Part shown: piece by piece, positions 17,076-24,545 of the stretch
How the letters are laid out: each line of letters opens with the position of its first letter
Position numbering within the stretch: position 1 is the stretch's first letter
Source of the DNA: 2-01-FULL-39-10-A sp964565795
GTDB taxonomy: Bacteria; Patescibacteriota; Microgenomatia; Levybacterales; UBA12049
DNA: 64,000 nucleotides
Assembly (NCBI GenBank): GCA_964565795.1
Contig: CAZMGC010000001.1
Coordinates: 1-64,000, forward strand
Direction of reading: 5' to 3'
Notes under the pieces: generated by a model
What the model was told of the DNA's origin: nothing
The model's input: only the letters and a program-made list of their open reading frames with translations
Database searches by the model: none
Translations under genes and position numbers: made by a program

Positions 17076-17615
17076 ATGATATTAAATCCGAAAATATTAT
17101 TAGAGCTAGTTAAAAAAGAAAAGTTGGTTGAAAACTTATCTGAAAGAGAACTCACAAATCCAGAGGGAACAGGGTTTGACTTGCGATTAGGAGAGGTTTT
17201 TAAGATTTCTGGGAAAGCTTTTTTAGGAGAAACTCACAGACAGACTCCAGATATAACTTCAGTTAAAGTTTATGACCCAAAAAAACCCAGTAGTATAAAA
17301 ATAAAACCCGGGGATTTTTTTTTAGTAAAAACAATTGAGAAAATAAATTTGCCTCTTAATTTATCTGCAGTAATTTTACCTCGCACCACAACATTCCGTT
17401 CGGGTTTGTTTATCCGCACCGGACCCATTCAGCCAGGTTACAGTGGTGAGTTGACGTTTGGTTTGAAGAACGAGGGTCCTATCACAGTCGAAATCGAAAT
17501 GGGAGCGCGTTTTACGCATCTTATATTCCACGAAATAAAAGGAGAGGGGTCTAAATATAGAGGCCAATGGCAAGGCGGCCGCGTTAGTGCCACAAAAAGA
17601 GAAAAACAGGTATGA
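17076..17615 (+). CDS. Second dCTP deaminase/dUTPase-family protein
   Basis: 179 residues of the Dcd/Dut fold: GTGFDLRLGEVFKISG near residue 32, then IKPGDFFLVKTIEKINLP, then TTTFRSGLFIRTGPIQPGYSGELTFGLKN, which corresponds to the substrate loop and catalytic strand. It differs from the dcd copy in the R-S-S motif (here RTTTFRSG). A dUTPase role, removing dUTP to give dUMP for ThyA, would complete the pathway with the neighbouring dcd, but this is inference. The stop codon abuts the left end of the inverted-repeat element at 17616. Confidence 0.65.
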   Translation: MILNPKILLELVKKEKLVENLSERELTNPEGTGFDLRLGEVFKISGKAFLGETHRQTPDITSVKVYDPKKPSSIKIKPGDFFLVKTIEKINLPLNLSAVILPRTTTFRSGLFIRTGPIQPGYSGELTFGLKNEGPITVEIEMGARFTHLIFHEIKGEGSKYRGQWQGGRVSATKREKQV

Positions 17616-18049
17616 AATACTACCAATGTCAAATACTACAAATATTCCAATAAGGAAATACGATATTCATGAGCGAATTTATAAGTTTGTGGTGGAAGTA
17701 ATAAAATTAGTAAATTCTCTTCCCAAAACAGAATCGAATATCGTAATAATAAGACAAATTTTAAGATCTGTGACCTCGATGGGTGCAAACGATCAAGAAG
17801 CGGACGGAACATTAACGAAAAAAGATTTTTTACATACATACACGATTGTTCGTAAAGAAGGAAAAGAAACAAATTTTTGGCTTTCGCTAATTTCTGACAC
17901 AAACCTAACAATAAAAATAAGGTCAGACAAGCTTCTATCGGAGGGAAAAGAAATTGTTTTGATTCTTAGCTCGATAATAAATAAAACGAGAAAATGACCT
18001 ATTGAAATATTAAGAAATATTGGTAGTATTGGTATGTATTTGTAGTATT
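17616..18049 (+). mobile_element. Inverted-repeat element carrying an S23-like four-helix gene
   Basis: The left end has AATACTACCAAT (17616-17627) and AATACTACAAATA (17632-17644). The right end has their exact complements, ATTGGTAGTATT (18019-18030) and TATTTGTAGTATT (18037-18049). The single gene inside starts within the left repeat. The element begins directly after the TGA of the dut-like gene and ends four bases before the thyA ATG. A 75-bp relative with the same four repeat units lies at 28224-28298. No target duplication is obvious. The mobile nature is inferred from the repeated ends, not observed. Confidence 0.55.
17626..17997 (+). CDS. Four-helix-bundle protein (S23 / rRNA intervening-sequence family)
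   Basis: 123 residues. The core IGAN-like motif (TSMGANDQEADG), then TKKDFLHTYTIVRKEGKETNFWLSLI, matches the S23-type four-helix-bundle family. Members are known from 23S rRNA intervening sequences and as free genes in CPR genomes. The molecular function is unknown; the related Avd protein binds RNA and protein in diversity-generating retroelements. The ATG at 17626 lies inside the left terminal repeat, so the repeat encodes the first residues (MSNTTNIP). An in-frame GTG 13 codons upstream would start inside the previous gene and is less likely. Conserved basic and acidic residues suggest nucleic acid contact. Confidence 0.75.
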   Translation: MSNTTNIPIRKYDIHERIYKFVVEVIKLVNSLPKTESNIVIIRQILRSVTSMGANDQEADGTLTKKDFLHTYTIVRKEGKETNFWLSLISDTNLTIKIRSDKLLSEGKEIVLILSSIINKTRK

Positions 18050-18053
18050 AATT

Positions 18054-19046
18054 ATGGCAGGAAAGAGACACCCCGAATATCAGTACCTCGAAATTGGAAA
18101 AGAAATTCTAAAAGATGGAATTAAGCAAACAGACCGCGGAACTGGAGTAGTCACATATAGTTTGTTTGGTCGAAAATCTGAATATGATTTATCAGAGAGT
18201 TTTCCGCTTCTTACAACTAAAAGAGTTTACTGGAATGGAGTAATTCAGGAGCTTTACTGGTTTTTCTCAGGTCAAACCAACATCAAATATTTAGTCGATC
18301 ATAATACCCATATTTGGGATGATTATCCTTATAAAATTTTTAAAGAAAAAAATCCTAAGTCGAAAATGACTAAGGATGAATTTATAGAAAAAATTAAAAC
18401 TGATGCAAAATTTGCAAAACTTCATGGTGAACTTCCGAGAATTTATGGAGAAATGTGGAGAAAATGGCCGACTAGGAAAAAAGGAAAGACCGTAGATCAA
18501 CTTCAGTGGATAGTGGACGAGGTAAAAGCTGATCCAAATGCACATAACTTGATAGTAAATTCCTGGAATCCTGAGTATCTATATACAATGGCGGATAAGG
18601 AAGATGCCTCCAGATTTCCAATTTGCCATAACATGTATCAGGTAAGTAACAGAAATGGAAAACTCGATCTTATTCTTTATCAAAGAAGCTGTGATTATTT
18701 CCTGGGTGTTCCATTTAATATAGCTAGCTATTCACTTCTTTGTATAGTGCTCGCAAAGGTTATGGGGCTTAAGCCCGGTAAATTTATTCATATGTACGGA
18801 GATATTCATATTTATGAAAATCATATAGAGCAAGTAAAAGAAGAGATAAAAAGAAAACCAAAGCCATTTCCAAAAGTAAAGATAAATGGGAAAATTTCTA
18901 AATTAAATGATTTTAAGCCTGAAATGGTAGAGTTAGTCGGATACGAGCCTCACCCTTCAATTAAAGCCGAGCTCACTGTCGCCGGCGGTTTTTATCAGGG
19001 AAAGTTGAGTAAAGCGAAATCCGCCTCAGGAGGAAAAAAGAAGTAA
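18054..19046 (+). CDS. thyA: Thymidylate synthase
   Basis: 330 residues. It methylates dUMP to dTMP with methylene-tetrahydrofolate. The catalytic Cys is in FPICHNMYQV, the dUMP-binding block is YQRSCDYFLGVPFNIASY, and the folate-site region is HMYGDIHIYENH. It has an insertion near residues 95-150 and a Lys-rich C-terminal tail after AGGFYQG, making it longer than the 264-residue E. coli enzyme. The start is immediately downstream of the right end of the S23 element, so any promoter must lie inside that element (TAGTAT/TATTAA just before the ATG). folA, which recycles its dihydrofolate product, is 1.3 kb away. Confidence 0.92.
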   Translation: MAGKRHPEYQYLEIGKEILKDGIKQTDRGTGVVTYSLFGRKSEYDLSESFPLLTTKRVYWNGVIQELYWFFSGQTNIKYLVDHNTHIWDDYPYKIFKEKNPKSKMTKDEFIEKIKTDAKFAKLHGELPRIYGEMWRKWPTRKKGKTVDQLQWIVDEVKADPNAHNLIVNSWNPEYLYTMADKEDASRFPICHNMYQVSNRNGKLDLILYQRSCDYFLGVPFNIASYSLLCIVLAKVMGLKPGKFIHMYGDIHIYENHIEQVKEEIKRKPKPFPKVKINGKISKLNDFKPEMVELVGYEPHPSIKAELTVAGGFYQGKLSKAKSASGGKKK

Positions 19047-19047
19047 T

Positions 19048-19791
19048 TTATTCTCCTCCTTTTTTCCAATCGACAGATTTTAGAATTCCTGTAAAAACAT
19101 CTTCTCCTAAATCTATTTTCATTTCATTAATTTCTTCTTTACTTGGAGTTCTGTCTACAAAATTTATCTGCCCAATTTCATTTACTATTCCAAGCGGAGT
19201 CTGTTCATAAGCTTCTCCCATCTCGAGAACTGATGCTGCTGCGATGCAATCCACGATATTTAGAGTTTCCACATGAAGAGGGCGTCCGAAAATATCTGGT
19301 TTTCCGATATAGCTTCTAATTGGCTCAAATCCGCACCATGAAAGTCCGACGGCTGTAACTCCGCGCCTCATAGGTGCCAGTTTGCTATCAGTTACAACCA
19401 CTCCTAAATTTTTTATCTTATGTTTTTCTCTTAAATATTCCCAGATTTTATTTGTCGTTTCTGTCAAGTTTTCAGGCCAGAAAATATAGTATCCATTACC
19501 ATTTGATTCATCAATTCCAGCTGATGCGATTAGAATATTATTTTTAATAGTTAAAAATACACCGAAGTTTACATATTCCTCAGGTAAATAAAGATCTGCT
19601 TCTTTTTTTACCAAGTCCGCTTTATTAATTTTTCCATTGTTTTTGAGAACTCTTCCCTGGGTAATAGAAATAATTTTCGAGGTAATAACTACGACATCTT
19701 TTTCCTGAAGCTTTGGTAATGATTTGTCAAGGATGTCAATAAGTTTATCTGAAACTTCTACTTTTTTGGTTTTTATTGGTGTTACTTTCAT
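19048..19791 (-). CDS. CofE-like (coenzyme F420-0:glutamate ligase family) protein
   Basis: 247 residues with the family pattern: DVVVITSKIISITQGRV near the N-terminus, VTDSKLAPMRRGVTAVGLSWCGFEP in the middle, and DIFGRPLHVETLNIVDCIAAASVLEMGE. In archaea and actinobacteria CofE adds glutamate to F420. No other F420 genes are visible here, so the true substrate is unknown; a peptide or cell-wall-related ligase role is possible. The ATG overlaps the stop of the upstream NlpC-like gene by four bases, suggesting coupled expression. Confidence 0.7.
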   Translation of the reverse strand: MKVTPIKTKKVEVSDKLIDILDKSLPKLQEKDVVVITSKIISITQGRVLKNNGKINKADLVKKEADLYLPEEYVNFGVFLTIKNNILIASAGIDESNGNGYYIFWPENLTETTNKIWEYLREKHKIKNLGVVVTDSKLAPMRRGVTAVGLSWCGFEPIRSYIGKPDIFGRPLHVETLNIVDCIAAASVLEMGEAYEQTPLGIVNEIGQINFVDRTPSKEEINEMKIDLGEDVFTGILKSVDWKKGGE

Positions 19792-20255
19792 GCTGTTTGA
19801 ATTAAATCAGAAAGACCGTGTTCTTCTAGGAACGCGTGATCAGCTCCGTTTGGATTTTCCCCCACAGGCCTTTTTATCCCTGCGATTGTACCATATGAAG
19901 GATGAGCAACGGCATCCTCTAATCTTTCTATTACGGCAGTTCCATGATGGGTCGCGTTATGGGTAAGCCAACTTGCGCCATCTTCAGCGACTAAAACAAC
20001 TCCTACATGAAATAGTCTAGGGTCTTTATCGGGATTGTCAGTCAGAAAAGCGATATCACCTGTAGCTAATGGTTCATCTGGGGGTACAAATTTTGTGTGT
20101 TCTTCATCAACCCAGAGCTCAGCTGAGCGGGGAACATCAAGCATGCTTCTTCCAAGCGCCTCCACTACAATTCCAGTGTAAAGCTGACAATTCATTCCAT
20201 CTCCTGGACTTTGTCTTGCAGCTTGTTTGGAAGTATTGCCTGGATGTCGATCCAA
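19788..20255 (-). CDS. NlpC/P60-like cysteine hydrolase (start uncertain)
   Basis: At least 155 residues from a TTG at 20255. The pattern GMNCQLYTGIVVEALG (catalytic Cys), RSAELW, then GDIAFLTD and FHVGVVL (catalytic His) followed by WLTHNATHHG fits the NlpC/P60 papain-like fold that cuts peptidoglycan peptides. No signal peptide is seen. The frame stays open upstream of the TTG to about 20330 and encodes the family-like stretch ILQIPYRLDRHPGN, so the real start is probably upstream. No ATG, GTG or TTG exists there; an ATT at 20294-20296 lies downstream of an AGAGG. It is coupled to the CofE-like gene. Arg/Pro-rich and Lys-poor. Confidence 0.6.
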   Translation of the reverse strand: MDRHPGNTSKQAARQSPGDGMNCQLYTGIVVEALGRSMLDVPRSAELWVDEEHTKFVPPDEPLATGDIAFLTDNPDKDPRLFHVGVVLVAEDGASWLTHNATHHGTAVIERLEDAVAHPSYGTIAGIKRPVGENPNGADHAFLEEHGLSDLIQTA

Positions 20256-20314
20256 TCTGTACGGGATTTGAAGAATTCTTCTTTCTCTAATGAATTTATT
20301 TACCTCTTTCGCTG

Positions 20315-20320
20315 TATAAT
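20315..20320 (+). promoter_or_regulatory. -10 box upstream of folA
   Basis: TATAAT lies 27 bases before the ATG at 20348 and only three bases before an in-frame ATG at 20324. Transcription would start near 20327, after the first ATG, which supports the 20348 start. No good -35 is seen. Confidence 0.45.
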
Positions 20321-20347
20321 ATAATGGTTAGAGTTCGATTTGTAAAT

Positions 20348-20851
20348 ATGATTAGTATAATTGCTGCAATTGATTCTAAAAGGGGACTTGGGAAAAATAA
20401 TGATCTTTTATTTAGAATCCCTGAAGATTTTAAAAGAATGCAAAAAATCACAATGGGTCACCCGATCATTATGGGCCGCCGCACTTTCGAATCAATCGGA
20501 CGACTTCTTCCAGGACGCACTAACATTATTATAACTCGCGATCCTGAGTCTTATAGTCTTCCAGCCTCGCAAGGCCAGGCCTTACGAGGCTACTTGGCTT
20601 CATCGCTTGATGAGGCGATTGAGATAGCTAAAGAAAGTCCTGGAGGCGAGGAGATAGTTATTTTCGGGGGTGGACAGATTTTTACAGAAGCCATAGAAAA
20701 AGATTTAGTAGATGTTTTACATCTGACGGTTGTTGAAGGGGATTTCGGAGCTGATACCTTTTTCCCAGATTATTCAAAATATACAGAAACAAACAGGGAA
20801 GAAAGAGAAGATGAAAATTATAAGTTTACTTTTCTAGATCTTTTGAGATAA
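20348..20851 (+). CDS. folA: Dihydrofolate reductase
   Basis: 167 residues from ATG 20348. It reduces dihydrofolate to tetrahydrofolate with NADPH. Motifs: ISIIAAIDSKRGLGKNNDLLFRIPEDFKRMQKIT (substrate site, catalytic acidic residue in PEDF), IIMGRRTFESIGRLLPGRTNIIITRD and VIFGGGQIFTEAI (NADPH site). Residues between ITRD and SLDEAI are about seven to nine longer than usual, and this extra piece is encoded by a 29-bp near-perfect palindrome. The upstream ATG at 20324 would add eight residues and lies too close to the -10 box. It serves ThyA in the dTMP cycle. It overlaps the convergent Maf-like gene by 18 bases. Confidence 0.9.
   Translation: MISIIAAIDSKRGLGKNNDLLFRIPEDFKRMQKITMGHPIIMGRRTFESIGRLLPGRTNIIITRDPESYSLPASQGQALRGYLASSLDEAIEIAKESPGGEEIVIFGGGQIFTEAIEKDLVDVLHLTVVEGDFGADTFFPDYSKYTETNREEREDENYKFTFLDLLR
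20563..20591. repeat. In-frame palindrome inside folA
   Basis: AGCCTCGCAAGGCC (20563-20576) and GGCCTTACGAGGCT (20578-20591) are complementary at 13 of 14 positions around one central base. It is GC-rich against an AT-rich background and encodes extra residues (about PASQGQALRG) in a variable loop of the enzyme. This resembles in-frame palindromic elements such as those of Rickettsia. Confidence 0.6.
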
Positions 20852-21724
20852 TAGGGCACGCTCTGTAGCTGCTTCTAGTAAGGGATAAGAGTCGATAAAC
20901 TCATGAATGTTTGGTACGATTTGCCTCATAACTCCAGGATTAAATCCAAATAATGCTTTATTAAGTGCGCTTTTTACAGCAGATCTAAAATTGGGATCAT
21001 TTTTTCCAACTTCATCAAGGCTTTTAACAGCGTCTAAGCTTAGAAGAGTTCCTAACGATAGTCCTCCTGCGACGTCTGTAAGTTTCGGAACTCCTAAGCC
21101 CTGAATTTGTTCCGCTGAATAAAATCTATAAAATCCTTCGACATAATCAGTAAAACCCTGAGGAGAGGAAAAATGTCTAATCAAGTTGGTGTCCAGCACT
21201 GCCGTTACTGAATCTGGATTCCCATTTCTTGATCCGCGACCTATAATATAGGTGCCTGTTTCTACTTCATAATATCCATCTCTGTGCTGTTCTGTTGCGC
21301 GTGCCATTTTACCTAAAGTGCGTCTAACGTCTTCAAGGGTTTGTGGTTTTCCAAGGCTTACAGCTGTCGCTGGGCGATCAGGGGTCAGTCTTTGACCTAT
21401 ATCTGAACTGTGAAGAACCAATGGTCTAGTTCTTACATCAGAGGCTATTACAAAATTTCCTGGCCCGCTTGCAAAAGTTCCAATCCTATTATTAGGGTTT
21501 GAAGGATCCAGCACAAAATCAGCTTTATGTCTAGCTATTTGAACCATATCCGGATGCTCGAGTTCCGGGTTTGGGCCTTCTATAAACATAACTCTATAAT
21601 TAGAAAAAGATGCTAGTGACAATAGGTAGTGTTGTCTTCGGGGGCTTGTAGTTACGCCAATAATTACAGAATCGGGTCGTGGTTCAGGTTCTCTGGCAGA
21701 ATTGCCCAGAGTTTCTCTTGGCAT
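20834..21724 (-). CDS. Maf-like nucleotide pyrophosphatase family protein (divergent)
   Basis: 296 residues. The N-terminal 190 residues follow the Maf/Ham1 order: VTTSPRRQHYL (Maf has S-x-S-P-R-R), IARHKADFVL (Maf L-A-x-x-K-A), NFVIASDVRT (Maf V-I-x-A-D-T), and SLGKPQTLEDVRRTL. The last 100 residues are helical and not part of Maf. Maf proteins hydrolyse non-canonical NTPs such as methylated or oxidised nucleotides, which would fit the nucleotide-gene surroundings. It is Arg-rich and Lys-poor. It is transcribed divergently from guaB from overlapping promoters. Similarity is by motif only, so the function is tentative. Confidence 0.5.
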   Translation of the reverse strand: MPRETLGNSAREPEPRPDSVIIGVTTSPRRQHYLLSLASFSNYRVMFIEGPNPELEHPDMVQIARHKADFVLDPSNPNNRIGTFASGPGNFVIASDVRTRPLVLHSSDIGQRLTPDRPATAVSLGKPQTLEDVRRTLGKMARATEQHRDGYYEVETGTYIIGRGSRNGNPDSVTAVLDTNLIRHFSSPQGFTDYVEGFYRFYSAEQIQGLGVPKLTDVAGGLSLGTLLSLDAVKSLDEVGKNDPNFRSAVKSALNKALFGFNPGVMRQIVPNIHEFIDSYPLLEAATERALLSQKI

Positions 21725-21733
21725 AATGCGCGC

Positions 21734-21762
21734 ATTTTATCACGATTATTTCGTATTGACAA
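21734..21762 (-). promoter_or_regulatory. Promoter of the Maf-like gene
   Basis: Minus strand TTGTCA (complement of 21757-21762), 17 bases, TAAAAT (21734-21739), nine bases to the ATG. Its -35 overlaps the guaB -35. Confidence 0.6.
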
Positions 21763-21784
21763 AATAAAGCACCCATAGTATTAT
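21756..21784 (+). promoter_or_regulatory. guaB promoter, leaderless geometry
   Basis: TTGACA (21756-21761), 17 bases, TATTAT (21779-21784), then five bases to the ATG at 21790. There is no room for a Shine-Dalgarno sequence. Confidence 0.7.
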
Positions 21785-21789
21785 TAATT

Positions 21790-22965
21790 ATGGACCACCA
21801 AAAAACTTCTTTCCCAATTTCCCTCACTTTTGACGACATTTTATTAGTTCCTGATTACGCTGGATTTTCCCGCGATGATATCGATCTATCCACAAAACTT
21901 ACAAAAAAGATCAAATTAAACCTTCCTTTTGTCTCGTCTCCTATGGATACTGTTACTGAGTTTGAATTGGCAACCAAACTTGCCGAACTTGGTGGAATTG
22001 GAATAATTCACAGAAATCTATCTATCAAAGACCAAGCAGATCAGGTTCAAAAAGTTGTAAAAAAAGGCTTGATGGTCGGCGCCGCAGTGGGAGCTGGTAA
22101 AGGATTTGAGGATAGAGTGGAAGCATTGGTTAAGGCAAACGTTTCAGTTGTTGTTGTAGATAGTGCACACGGATACAGTAAGCAAATAATTGATGTAATT
22201 AAATTTATAAAAAAGAAATATCCAAAACTGGAAATAATTGGTGGAAATATAGCGACCGGAGACGGTGCGAAAGCACTAATTTCAGCGGGAGCATCAGGAC
22301 TTCGTGTAGGAATGGGGCCTGGGGCAATTTGCACTACCAGAGTTATTTCTGGAATGGGAGTGCCACAGGTAACTGCAATAATGGAAACTGTAAAAGTTGC
22401 AAATAAATTTGGGATTCCTGTGATTGCTGATGGAGGAATTAAATATTCTGGGGACATGGTAAAGGCTTTAGCGCTTGGCGCAAGTACTGTCATGATGGGA
22501 AGTTTTTTTGCTTCATGTGAAGAGGCGCCTGGAATTATTCATAAACTTCTGCCATCTGAGGTGCCTGCAAGGTTTAAAAGTATTACTACTTGCGGTGGAG
22601 CATGTGAAACAATTGAAATTCATGCAAAGAAGCATATTTATAAATTTAAAGAATACAGAGGAATGGGCTCAATTGGAGCTATGCAAAAAGGCGCAAAAAT
22701 AAAATCTGAAGGAGAGTTTCACGGAAAAAGTTATAAGGAAAGAGTGCTTGTTGCTGAAGGAGTAGAGGGATTAGTTCCAGTTAAAGGTTCTGTTTCAGAT
22801 TTATTAGATCAAGCAACTGGAGGAATAAAGTCGGGAATGTATTATGTAGGTGCAAAAAATTTAAACCTTCTCAAGAAAGCTAAATTCACTCAGATTACAC
22901 AAGCGTCTCTTACAGAATCACATCCACATGACGTTTTGATTACAAATGCAGGACAAAACTATTAA
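21790..22965 (+). CDS. guaB: IMP dehydrogenase lacking CBS domains
   Basis: 391 residues. It oxidises IMP to XMP with NAD, the first step to GMP. The catalytic Cys loop is GPGAICTTR, with SSPMDTVTE and DGGIKYSGDMVKALALGAS for IMP binding. The usual tandem CBS regulatory domains (about 110-120 residues) should follow HRNLSIKDQADQV but are absent; the sequence passes straight to VKKGLMVGAAVGAG. The flap region (EYRGMGSIGAM, then GVEGLVPVKG) is intact. guaA follows with a 20-base overlap. Loss of CBS domains suggests no allosteric control by purine nucleotides through that module. Confidence 0.92.
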   Translation: MDHQKTSFPISLTFDDILLVPDYAGFSRDDIDLSTKLTKKIKLNLPFVSSPMDTVTEFELATKLAELGGIGIIHRNLSIKDQADQVQKVVKKGLMVGAAVGAGKGFEDRVEALVKANVSVVVVDSAHGYSKQIIDVIKFIKKKYPKLEIIGGNIATGDGAKALISAGASGLRVGMGPGAICTTRVISGMGVPQVTAIMETVKVANKFGIPVIADGGIKYSGDMVKALALGASTVMMGSFFASCEEAPGIIHKLLPSEVPARFKSITTCGGACETIEIHAKKHIYKFKEYRGMGSIGAMQKGAKIKSEGEFHGKSYKERVLVAEGVEGLVPVKGSVSDLLDQATGGIKSGMYYVGAKNLNLLKKAKFTQITQASLTESHPHDVLITNAGQNY

Positions 22966-24490
22966 TAATAAAAGAATATTTGTTATAGATTTCGGTGGAC
23001 AAACCGCTCACCTCATAACCCGAAGATTAAAAGATCTTGGAATAGATTCTTCTTTAATTGATCCCGATAAATCTCTAAAAATTATTACTAAAGAAAATCC
23101 AGCAGGGATAATTTTTTCAGGAGGCCCTGCATCAGTATATGAAATTGGAGCGCCTAGTATAGACAAGAAAATCTTTGAACTTGGAATTCCAATTCTAGGA
23201 ATTTGCTACGGATGGCAGTTAATGGCGTATCTTCTGGGGGGAGAAGTGGAGTCTGGAAATAAAGAGTATGGTCCAACGATTCTAACTATTTCAGGTTTTG
23301 ATAACGTCTTTTATGGTCTTCCGAATTTTACAAAGGTAATTGAATCCCATGGAGATACGGTTAAAAAAATGCCTGCAGGTTTTGTTTCAACGGCCAAAAC
23401 AGAAACTGTAAAATTCGCTGCAGTAGAGAATTCTAAGAAAAAGTTTTACGGAGTTCAATTTCATCCTGAAGCACATCATTCAGAAAAAGGATCTGAAATG
23501 CTTGCAAATTTCGCTACTAGAGTTTGTAATTTAGGGCTCAGTCCTCAAAAAATTAATGTAGAGGAAATCGTAAATGAGATAAAAGAAAAAGTAGGAAATA
23601 AAAAAGTGATCGGAGCTTTTTCAGGAGGAACTGATTCCGCTGTGGCTGGAGCACTTGTCGCAAAAGCAATTGGGAAAAATTTCATTCCATTTTTTGTAGA
23701 CAGTGGCTTAATGCGAGAAGAAACAATCGGGCGAATTAAAAAAGATTTTCCAAAAGTTCTGGGAGTACCGGTCGAAATAATTTCAGCGCGTCCAGAGTTT
23801 TTAAAAGTTTTGAAAGGCGTAACGGATCCTGAGGAAAAAAGAAAAGCTGTAGGAAAGTTATATGTTGAGCTTTTTGAAAAAGAAATGAAGAGACACAAGG
23901 ATGCGATCTTTCTTCTTCAAGGAACAACTTATGCAGACTTTATCCATTCTCAAGGTACAAAACTTTCTGCTAGAATTAAATCTCATCACAACGTAGGGGG
24001 TCTTCCAAAGGATATGAAGTTAAAGCTTCTTGAACCACTGAGATACTATTACACAGATCAAGTTAGAGAAATTGGTGTAAAAATTGGTTTACCTCGTGAT
24101 ATGGTTTATCAACAGCCATTTCCTGGACCTGGGCATGCTGTAAGAATTGTCGGGGAAGTGACACCTGAGCGTTTGAAGCAGCAAATTCAAGCAGACATGA
24201 TTGTCGTTGATGAGCTTAGAAAGAGCGGATGGTATAAAAAAGTTTTTCAGTGTTGGAGTATTATGACCGGGACAAATTCTACTGCTGTAAAAGGGGATGG
24301 GAGATTTTATGGAGAAGTTATAGCAGTGCGCATTGTAAATTCTAAGGACAGAATGACTGCTGAGATTTCTCGTATTCCTTTTCCGGTTCTTGAGAAAATC
24401 GCTTCAAGAATAGTGAATGAAGTCCCAAATATTTCGAGAGTTGTTTATGATATTACTTCCAAGCCGCCCGCAACTATGGAGTGGGAATGA
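22946..24490 (+). CDS. guaA: GMP synthase (glutamine-hydrolysing)
   Basis: 514 residues. It aminates XMP to GMP using glutamine and ATP. The N-terminal class I amidotransferase domain has GICYGWQLMAYLLGG (Cys nucleophile) and FHPEAHHSEKG (His/Glu). The ATP pyrophosphatase domain has the PP-loop FSGGTDSAV, and the C-terminal dimerisation domain ends in KPPATMEWE. Length is normal. It overlaps guaB by 20 bases, so the two are translationally linked. Between its stop and glyA lies a short GCCC...GGGC hairpin that overlaps the glyA promoter. Confidence 0.95.
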   Translation: MQDKTINNKRIFVIDFGGQTAHLITRRLKDLGIDSSLIDPDKSLKIITKENPAGIIFSGGPASVYEIGAPSIDKKIFELGIPILGICYGWQLMAYLLGGEVESGNKEYGPTILTISGFDNVFYGLPNFTKVIESHGDTVKKMPAGFVSTAKTETVKFAAVENSKKKFYGVQFHPEAHHSEKGSEMLANFATRVCNLGLSPQKINVEEIVNEIKEKVGNKKVIGAFSGGTDSAVAGALVAKAIGKNFIPFFVDSGLMREETIGRIKKDFPKVLGVPVEIISARPEFLKVLKGVTDPEEKRKAVGKLYVELFEKEMKRHKDAIFLLQGTTYADFIHSQGTKLSARIKSHHNVGGLPKDMKLKLLEPLRYYYTDQVREIGVKIGLPRDMVYQQPFPGPGHAVRIVGEVTPERLKQQIQADMIVVDELRKSGWYKKVFQCWSIMTGTNSTAVKGDGRFYGEVIAVRIVNSKDRMTAEISRIPFPVLEKIASRIVNEVPNISRVVYDITSKPPATMEWE

Positions 24491-24504
24491 TATAGTTTTG
24501 CCCA

Positions 24505-24533
24505 TTGCAACGGGCTAATTCATTTAATATACT
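24505..24533 (+). promoter_or_regulatory. glyA promoter
   Basis: TTGCAA (24505-24510), 17 bases, TATACT (24528-24533), then 12 bases to the ATG at 24546. The -35 sits in the loop of a GCCC...GGGC mini-hairpin (24500-24515). Confidence 0.65.
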
Positions 24534-24545
24534 CGCTGTAGTTTG

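Noticed and set aside
17315..17324. Run of T inside the dut-like gene as a programmed frameshift or slippage site
   Set aside because: The reading frame is intact and family-like on both sides of the run, so no frameshift is needed.
22047..22493. Long minus-strand ORF inside guaB, and a similar one at 23545-23898 inside guaA
   Set aside because: Both are fully inside strongly supported genes, have no family features and follow from codon composition.
24500..24515. Glycine riboswitch upstream of glyA
   Set aside because: Only about 12 bases separate the -10 box from the start codon, so there is no room for a riboswitch; only a four-bp hairpin is present.
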